Source: Mansonella perstans
Taxonomy: Eukaryota; Nematoda; Chromadorea; Rhabditida; Onchocercidae
DNA length: 64,000 bases
Assembly: GCA_037074765.1 (NCBI GenBank)
Contig: JBAMDO010000213.1
Location: forward strand, 1-64,000
Direction: 5' to 3'
Positions 57,101-64,000 of the stretch are shown piece by piece. The notes beneath the pieces were generated by a model. It saw only the letters and a list, made by a program, of their open reading frames with translations, searched no databases and was not told the origin of the DNA. Both the position numbers and the translations under genes were made by a program. Within the stretch, counting starts at the first letter, position 1. The number at the start of each line of letters is the position of its first letter.

Positions 57101-59342
57101 ATCAATTCCTTCAGAAACGGCTTTCCTTTAGTTAATTTACAATTATCTGATTTTGATGGCTTTAAAATTGAAAACGACAGATTTGTTGCCAAATGCAAGG
57201 ATAAGTCTACCACTGCCTCAAATATCTAATTAAATTAAAAAACCCCGTACTCTCGTCATTTCAATTTCCGACTCCTCCAAGAAAAAACTAAATCTTAATT
57301 TCAGAAACGACAAAGATGTAAAAAGAAATTTTGAGTAGTTTCGAAATGAGAGTTGTTTTCGGACCGGTTTAAAGCAAACAATAAGCACAAAGCCCAAATA
57401 AATAATCTCTTTACCGAAAAATTATTGCTGAAATATACCTTTTGCTTCCTACTAACGGCTTCCGTGACAATCTCCGCAATAACAGCCGTTTTCCCAGTAC
57501 CAGGTGGACCATAAATGGTCACAATCGGTCGACTTTTGTTCAATGCAGCAGATACAGCACGTTTTTGATCCTCATTCAATCTAACTGCTTTTTTGAAAAC
57601 TTCATCTAAATAAGACATTATTAAAATTATCGTTTTGATAAATTCCGCAATGTTAAATTGAAGAGATGACAAATTCCCTTATCAACATGACTTCCCTGAA
57701 ATATTTCAAAAAAAAAAAAAACAATTTTTTTAAAATAATCTTTACACAAGCATTTTATCACCTGTATGTATCTTTCTTCCCTTATATAGTTTGTTTGAAT
57801 CAACAAATTTTTGTTACGGGCAAAATTCTATTTAACGCTTTTACGCCTACACAGTTTAATTGGAGAATTAGATTTTACAAAAAACCCCTGAAACCTAAAA
57901 TATGACTTGAATATCGAAACTGCGTAACCTGGTCGTGATGTTGGCAAAGGTGCACTACAATGAACATAATGGATTAGTTTTTCGCCTGGGAAATCTCTCC
58001 ACTTTAATTCCTGAATTTGAAAAATTTTCGTCAGCCGCAATTACTATCTATAGCACATAATTTATATTTGATGAACTATATTCTAAACTATATTCTCAAA
58101 TGCTATAATAAATGGAATAGAAATTATTGATGGATGAGGTAATCACCAATTATGTTTCTCATGCAAAAAGAGCATGAAATAGAAAAGCTGGGAAATTCTT
58201 CCGATTATTAATTCAACGCAACTAATAACTTATGTAACAAGATATTTGTTATGTTAGCAAAGTCTACTACTCAACAGTCAAGAACTTACTAGAAATTCAT
58301 TTAAAGCTATCAGATATCCTTGACCAGCAGACGGTATCAACACAAATTCACTAGAAGAACCGATATTCACTTCTTTTTTTGCTTTTGCCTTCAGGCTCAC
58401 TTGATTTCCTGAGCAAGAGATTACAATAAAACTGCTTATGCTTGCAAGCTCAGGAATTCGGCATAACAACACATGCGTGCCTGCAAAAGAAATCTGAATA
58501 CTTTCTAAAAATCTCCAAAATTCCACTTCCAAATTCCTCTTCACTATAGAATAGATGGGTTAGTAAAATTTAAAATTAGGAAAAAATGAAACCTGGACGA
58601 AAAGTTTTTCCCATGATTATTTGCTCTGGTCCTTTTACTTGGTGTAAAACAACGACGCGTCCGTGCAATGCGTGTAAATACTGCGTTTTAAAACGAAGTA
58701 CTCCCGAAATTTGGCCAAGTTTTTCCAACTCATCAACTGATGGATTTAACAGAAGATCACTGTAAAATGGAAATCTCGAAACAGCTAGAAAACAACATCT
58801 CGAAAATTGTTGTCATTATGAAGGAAAATCAGGAGGAAAAAAGAAAATGATATGTGAATTGAATGTACCGGATTTCCTTGACACTGGAGGCAATTTCATT
58901 TTTTAGTAATTCCTTCCATCGATTGACCTTTTCGTGAAAGTCCGAATGTAAAGCAATATTTTTCGTGTGCGTCTGTTTTCTGCTATATCCGGAATTCCTG
59001 CAAAATGATCAGGTATGAACTTCCGGAGTAATAAAGAAGTATTTGGCATCCTGATTAACTGCATGTGGACAGTGTATAGCCTAAAATTAACTGTAGATCA
59101 GAATAGGAGAAAATCAGGAGAGAAATTGGTGAACCGGAAGGTCTGACATTTGCTGACATAACATGCGGCAAATGATTTTTCATATTGGTAAATTAATACC
59201 CTGCATATTTCTTCCTTGTGATGTTTTGATAGAGACAGGAGTAGTTTCCCAATTTAAGATTCTGAATCAGATTGCCGAAATTCTGCATGTATCCAGAAGA
59301 CAAACACGTTTCTAACCGGAAGGCAGTATGCCGAAACGTCAT
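54143..59342 (-). CDS. IGHMBP2: IGHMBP2/SMUBP-2-like superfamily 1 helicase
   Basis: Fifteen minus-strand exons: 59342-59317, 58997-58869, 58759-58593, 58480-58290, 58010-57929, 57605-57439, 56883-56719, 56516-56421, 56174-55963, 55610-55485, 55331-55263, 55098-54977, 54849-54755, 54619-54508, 54357-54143 (TAA). They sum to 658 codons including the stop. Helicase motifs in order: I GPPGTGKTAVIAEIV; Ia VLICAPSNVAVSNIVDRL; II IIDEAAQALE; III VGDPWQLPP; IV LTEQYRMNKKIME; V VNSVDAFQGQE; VI FNVALTRARRQF. Motif spacing and IDEAAQALE/YRM signatures match UPF1-like family members IGHMBP2/SMUBP-2, ATP-dependent 5'-3' RNA/DNA helicases linked to translation. The human protein's C-terminal R3H and AN1 zinc-finger domains are absent; this one ends about 45 residues after motif VI. 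The tiny first exon (MTFRHTAF, after a TTTTTGCAG site that could be a spliced-leader acceptor) and the 56516 acceptor are the least certain parts. Confidence 0.9.
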
Positions 59343-62191
59343 CGTCCATGAAGCTGCAAAAAGTTGCATTTACTAACATCCATGTATAAATGATTCCCGT
59401 ATTCTTCCCTTCTTCCTTACCGTACATTTTTTACAAGATGTTTCCGGATTAAGCGTAACAGGAAAACATAGAAACGTGTCACCAACAACTCTGTTTCGTT
59501 TCGTGGTGGAGTTAGTTTAGTGAAGTTTTAAGTGGTTAACTCAAATTGGACATGAGGGAAATGTAGACATATTCCATAATTGATTTCGAACTTAAGGTAA
59601 AAGCATTCAGAACAATGAATCATCGCTTCTGATTCTATTTGAAACCATAAGATGCAGATTCATTATACAGTTAAACAAATTCTTGTTTATTCTATTATAT
59701 ACAAATCCTACAGTATTTCAACAAAAATTATGGCATTTTCCAGGTTTAAACATTTAATAATGAATTGAATTTTGGAACAATTTGATGAAAAATTAATGGA
59801 AAATTCAATTTTTCTAAATGTAAAACAGATGACAGGATCGATGTTTTTAGCAATGTCGCTTCATATGCATTTTCACTCTCCACACATATATACAAACAAT
59901 TTTTCATTTAATTAAAATACCCATAATCTCAACACATTTCATACTTTTTTATACAGTAGCATATCAAAATTATCATCCCTCACATTGACCATTGTTTTAT
60001 AATAATCATGATTCATGACAGATGGAAATTTCAGTTAATCAGTAAATTAAGGATAATACGTGTTGTTTTAGTTAAATTAATAAATTATGGATGACAAGAG
60101 GAAATCATAATATCAATCGTTTTTTTTTTGAAATGAAGTAGTACAAAGTTTGCAATCTTTTCCTATGCATTTAAACTTAAACTGCACTAATTTCAATGAT
60201 AGTAACAAAACATTTAATTATATTATAGAATCATTTTTGCTACATTTTTTAATAGTTTGCGTATTAATAAACTGATTTTTTTTTCTATAAGTTTTTGAAT
60301 TGATTTATTACTGAATTTTTGCACGATTTAAAATTGATTTTCCTAAAAATGAATTGATCTTTTTTTTGAATTTAAAATTAATAAATACGAAATGTATACA
60401 ATTAATGCATCAATATGAGGAAAGGAAAGGTGGGAGAAGGAAGAGAGAGGGGAAGGACAGAGAGGAAAAAAAATAGGAATTGTTAAGCTGAAATGTAGTG
60501 TGATAAGTTTAGTTAGCTATTTTCTTTGTTTGTGTGCAATCAAAGATATTTCAGCAGCTGTTGCTAATAAAGCTGAACATTCTAACTAAGCAAATCATTT
60601 CAACGATGATGATAATCATAATGGTGGTGATGGTAATGATAATGATAATGATCGTTATTGAAATGAATCGTTTAGCAATAGGCTGCTTTTATTTCTATTA
60701 CATTTTTACTAAGTCTTATCTTATCTGTTACTAATTTTTATGCTAATATTGATATATACAGCATTATCAATACATTTTCTGCTTAATTTTTATTTTTTAT
60801 TGCAATAAATAAATAATACCTATGATGTTGAAGTATTATTATTATTCGATCAATCTGTTCATTTCATTTAATTTTGATTTAAGCTATCCATTCCGAAAAA
60901 ATTAATCTTCGTTTAAAATAATTGAAATTCCTGCTTTTTTTTCGTTGACAAAATAAGAAGGTAATATTATAATGATACATTAGGACGAATAAATAATCTT
61001 AGCTATTCGTTTTTTCCTAATCAAACTTTTTAAGTCCTCAATTAAACTTTTCAAGTTCTCATCTTCTTTTTTCTTTTCTCTTTCTGTTCAATTTAATGAA
61101 AAAGAAGGTTTTGCTATTTTGAATATTTTTGCAGATTATATGTCTATAATTCAATTTTTGAAATGTTTTATTTAGATTCATCCTAACATAAATGTTATTT
61201 AATATTGTAACAAGAATGAAATAAGAGTGTCAGAAATAAAATTTAAGAGTATTGTTTTTATTACATTTATTTGCTAAATTTGAAATGATATGATGGGAAA
61301 ATGATTACTTTGTGGATGTAAAACGATACAAAAATGCAAAATTTTAGGTATAGAAGAGTTCTGGTATACTAATTTGTAAAAACGCTGGAAAAATTAATTT
61401 TTCTAAAATTCACACTTTTTCGATGTGTAGGTAATTAGTTGAACAAATAATCTAATCGAAATAGAACAAAATTAAAAAACTTTAGGTCAGTGCATAATCA
61501 TATCGATATGATACCATTATATTTATTTATTAGGAAATATAGATAAAAAATCATTAAATTTCAATTTTTAATCTCAAACTGGCTAAGAAGTAGTTACAAT
61601 TTTAGCAGCGATGTATTGTAGATCATTTGTTCATTAATTGAACAATTAAAAATGCTTGTTTGGTCAGTTCATTAACTGGTATTATATAAATGGCGGAAAT
61701 TTTAATAGCTAATAAAAAATAACATTCAAAATTCAACTAATTAGAATGATAGTAAAAATTTAACATTTGAGGTTTCAATTTATTTTTTTTAACTGCTTGG
61801 GTTTGATTTATTTATTGGCTTTACTTTTTTTAAAAAAAATTTATTTTATTATTTACATCTTGCAAAGTTAAACTGCAAAAACTTATTTAATCAACAAAAA
61901 GAAAAAAACCTGTAAAAAATCAGCAGTATTTATCAATGAGCAAATTTACTTTTTTAATTTTTTTACTTTTTCTCCAATTCTCTCCTTGGTTAAATTTTAC
62001 CTTAATTCATCTCTGTTTGCTGTTTTTTTCTTCGCATTCCTGATATTGATACATTTCCCAGAGAAATTATTGGATTTTACGAGTGAAATAAAGTAAAAGC
62101 TATTAGAACAAAATAATAGCCGATGTTTTGCGAAATATTTCAAACTTTAGTTTAAAAAACTGGTGCGAAGAAAAAAGCGAAGAAGAAAAAG
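59343..62191. other. Intergenic region between helicase and 3'-terminal gene
   Basis: AT-rich; GGAAAGG/GAGAGAGG purine tract at about 60420-60470 and a GATGATGATAATC/AATGATAATGATAATG run at about 60605-60660. No exon seen. It should contain the promoters of both divergent neighbours. Confidence 0.55.
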
Positions 62192-64000
62192 ATGCGCCAA
62201 CCTATCTTAAGTGCAGGAATGATGAAACGAGCGCAATCAATTGCTGATGACATTGATACAACAACAAAATGGTGGAATGATTATCCGACATCGTTGGTTT
62301 TTTTTGCATCCGTGTTTGAAATGTTTGAAAATTTTCTTTTTTTTGCAAAGTTCAAAATTTTTATAATTTTTTTTTTTGGAAATTTCCACACAGAAATTGT
62401 ATGAAGAAAAAATCAATGTAATCAAAAAATTTTCCTTAAAAAGAAGCATTTTGAACTTATTAAATATTTCAAATTCGAAAAACTGTTATCATTTATTATG
62501 TATTTGTTTATTCTTATTTATTTATTTTTCCAATTACCATCTGTTTTAGGCGATATATTGATTTAGCTCGTCCTGAAAGCACATTTCAAAATTATATGTC
62601 AAATGTTTGGAGTAAATCAAAGGAGCTTGCACGATCAGCTTCCTACAGCAATCTTACTTATATTAAGGAAATTTTGTCGTTTTAATTCTGATTAGTTCTT
62701 GCAAATTCAAAAATTGGGGATTACAAGAAGAATGAGGAAAATCAATTTATTAAAGGATGGAACAATAATTTTTGATTCTTGTCATTTTTCCAAATACTTT
62801 GAATATTAGGATTCATGCCTTTCTAACAGTAATTATCATATACCTTTCTAAAAGGAAATCATATTATTAACTTATTTAGTTAAAAGCGGGCAATTTTTTA
62901 AAATTAAGCTTTTTCAGGAGAAATTAAAGCATAGAAAGTAACAAGGATTACTTATATATTCTCTACATAGTAGAATGTATTTGTTTTTGATAATTTAATC
63001 AAAATTGAAGGAAGCAGAGCACGATTTTCCAATTCGTCGATCAACATCTATATCATCACTTGCACCATCCTTAGCACTACCACAACATTATCGTCAAGCG
63101 GAGCGTATTATCGGTACGACATCAGTTTATCAGCCAAAGATTTACAATTGGTATAATAATTCCTACAGTAAAGCACGATGGATTGCAAGTTTTATTAATT
63201 TTCATTTCCCAATTTTTTTTAAATTAAAATTAACTAAATAATAGCGAAAAAAGAACACTAAATTTAGATTTCTGAAAAATATTACAAAAAATCCCATCAA
63301 AACTTTTTTTTAAATCAATAATTATAGATAAAATGTATTTATTAAAGTTTTTTTATGTCCTTTGCATTATATCATATTGAAATAAATTTTTCGATTTTAA
63401 TTTGAACCTTTTTTTTTCTGAATATCAAATCAATTAATTAATTGCAGGATACTCATGAGACGGTAGCAAAACCAATTCGTGTACCATCTTTTGAACCAAT
63501 GCCGTACAGTTCCTATGTTCCATACTATACATTTCAAACAAAAAGAATATTTTTCAATGAAGTTTGTTAAAAAAAAAAATTTCTTCGCATGCAAAAATTT
63601 TGTTCCTTTCCTAAATTGTAGCAAATCAAATTTCGATTTTTTAATCATTTTGATTTAGTTTAATTGTCAAATTTTTCAAATACCTTTATTTGAGAAAAAA
63701 AAAGGCAACTAAACTTTTTATAGCGAATGGAACCACTGAAATCATACATTGCTCTATCACAAAAATATCTGGATAGATATGTTACAGCAAGACTTAAAGC
63801 AGATGACTTTGCTCAACAATATGCTTATACCGCATATGATTGGAGATATCCTCAGGTAACTTTTTGAGAATTTATTCAAAAAATATGTATGTAATATATC
63901 ACTATTTTCATACTTAACCCTTAATTATCACATGTTAATCTGTTTACATTTTCTGTTTGCTAATTATTTAATTTTAGGATCATGCTTTTAATCGACATTT
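62192..64000 (+). CDS. Unrecognised multi-exon gene, 5' part only
   Basis: Proposed exons: 62192-62292, 62550-about 62675, 63011-63184, 63448-63561, 63724-63855, 63978 onward, running past the window end. The start MRQPILSAGMMKRAQSIADD is preceded in frame by a lysine run, so the true start may be a little upstream. Other segments: RYIDLARPESTFQNYMSNVW, ELARSASYSNLTYIKE, HDFPIRRSTSISSLAPSLAL, PIRVPSFEPMPYSSYVPYYT, and MEPLKSYIALSQKYLDRYVT. It is rich in Tyr, Ser and Pro, with no signal peptide or membrane segment visible. I do not recognise a family. Two junctions are odd: the second exon lacks a GT donor before its stop, and 63184 is followed by GCAAGT, a GC-type donor. Frame and phase support the other junctions. 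Confidence 0.6.

Overview
The window looks like nuclear DNA of a parasitic nematode, most likely a clade III (spirurid/filarial-type) worm. It is strongly AT-rich. Genes are cut into many short exons by small introns with nematode-style TTTCAG acceptors, and gene families are metazoan (FEZF zinc fingers, MAM domains, NCAM-type Ig/FN3, mahogunin RING). The histone 3' stem-loop flank also resembles that of Caenorhabditis. The species cannot be named from sequence alone.

Layout, left to right. (1) 94-761, + : the last two exons of a FEZF-like C2H2 zinc-finger factor. (2) 4397-9491, - : a secreted protein with four MAM-like domains in 13 exons, with decayed exons of a paralogue just upstream (10.3-11.4 kb). 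(3) 9.5-23.2 kb: a gene-poor tract with microsatellites. (4) 23232-30656, + : an NCAM/Fasciclin II-type adhesion gene (Ig domains, FN3, one membrane segment). Its middle, the rest of Ig5, FN3-1 and half of FN3-2, is missing, so the chain of exons cannot be joined in frame. (5) About 30.6-49.0 kb: a complex segmental duplication. A roughly 7.53-kb unit is present about twice in tandem with a partial third copy. Each unit is a mosaic of inverted pieces of the adhesion gene (including exactly the exons missing from the + copy), an intact divergent histone H2A gene, the broken 3' end of a histone H2B gene with its stem-loop, an unidentified repeat with a lysine-rich ORF, and a scrap of an unknown exon. 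The leftmost boundary also carries a solo LTR with a target-site duplication. (6) 49351-53534, + : a mahogunin-type E3 ubiquitin ligase (MGRN1), 502 codons in 11 exons. (7) 54143-59342, - , convergent with MGRN1: an IGHMBP2/SMUBP-2-like superfamily 1 helicase of about 657 residues in 15 exons. (8) 62192-64000, + : the 5' part of an unrecognised multi-exon gene that runs off the window.

Exon coordinates of the MGRN1, helicase, MAM and adhesion genes were derived by hand from splice signals and checked by summing codons across phases. The main uncertainty is whether the 30-49 kb rearrangement is real or an assembly artefact. Internal evidence argues that at least part is real: indels shared by the two units but not by the + gene, a clean LTR insertion absent from the other copies, and a more diverged third partial copy.
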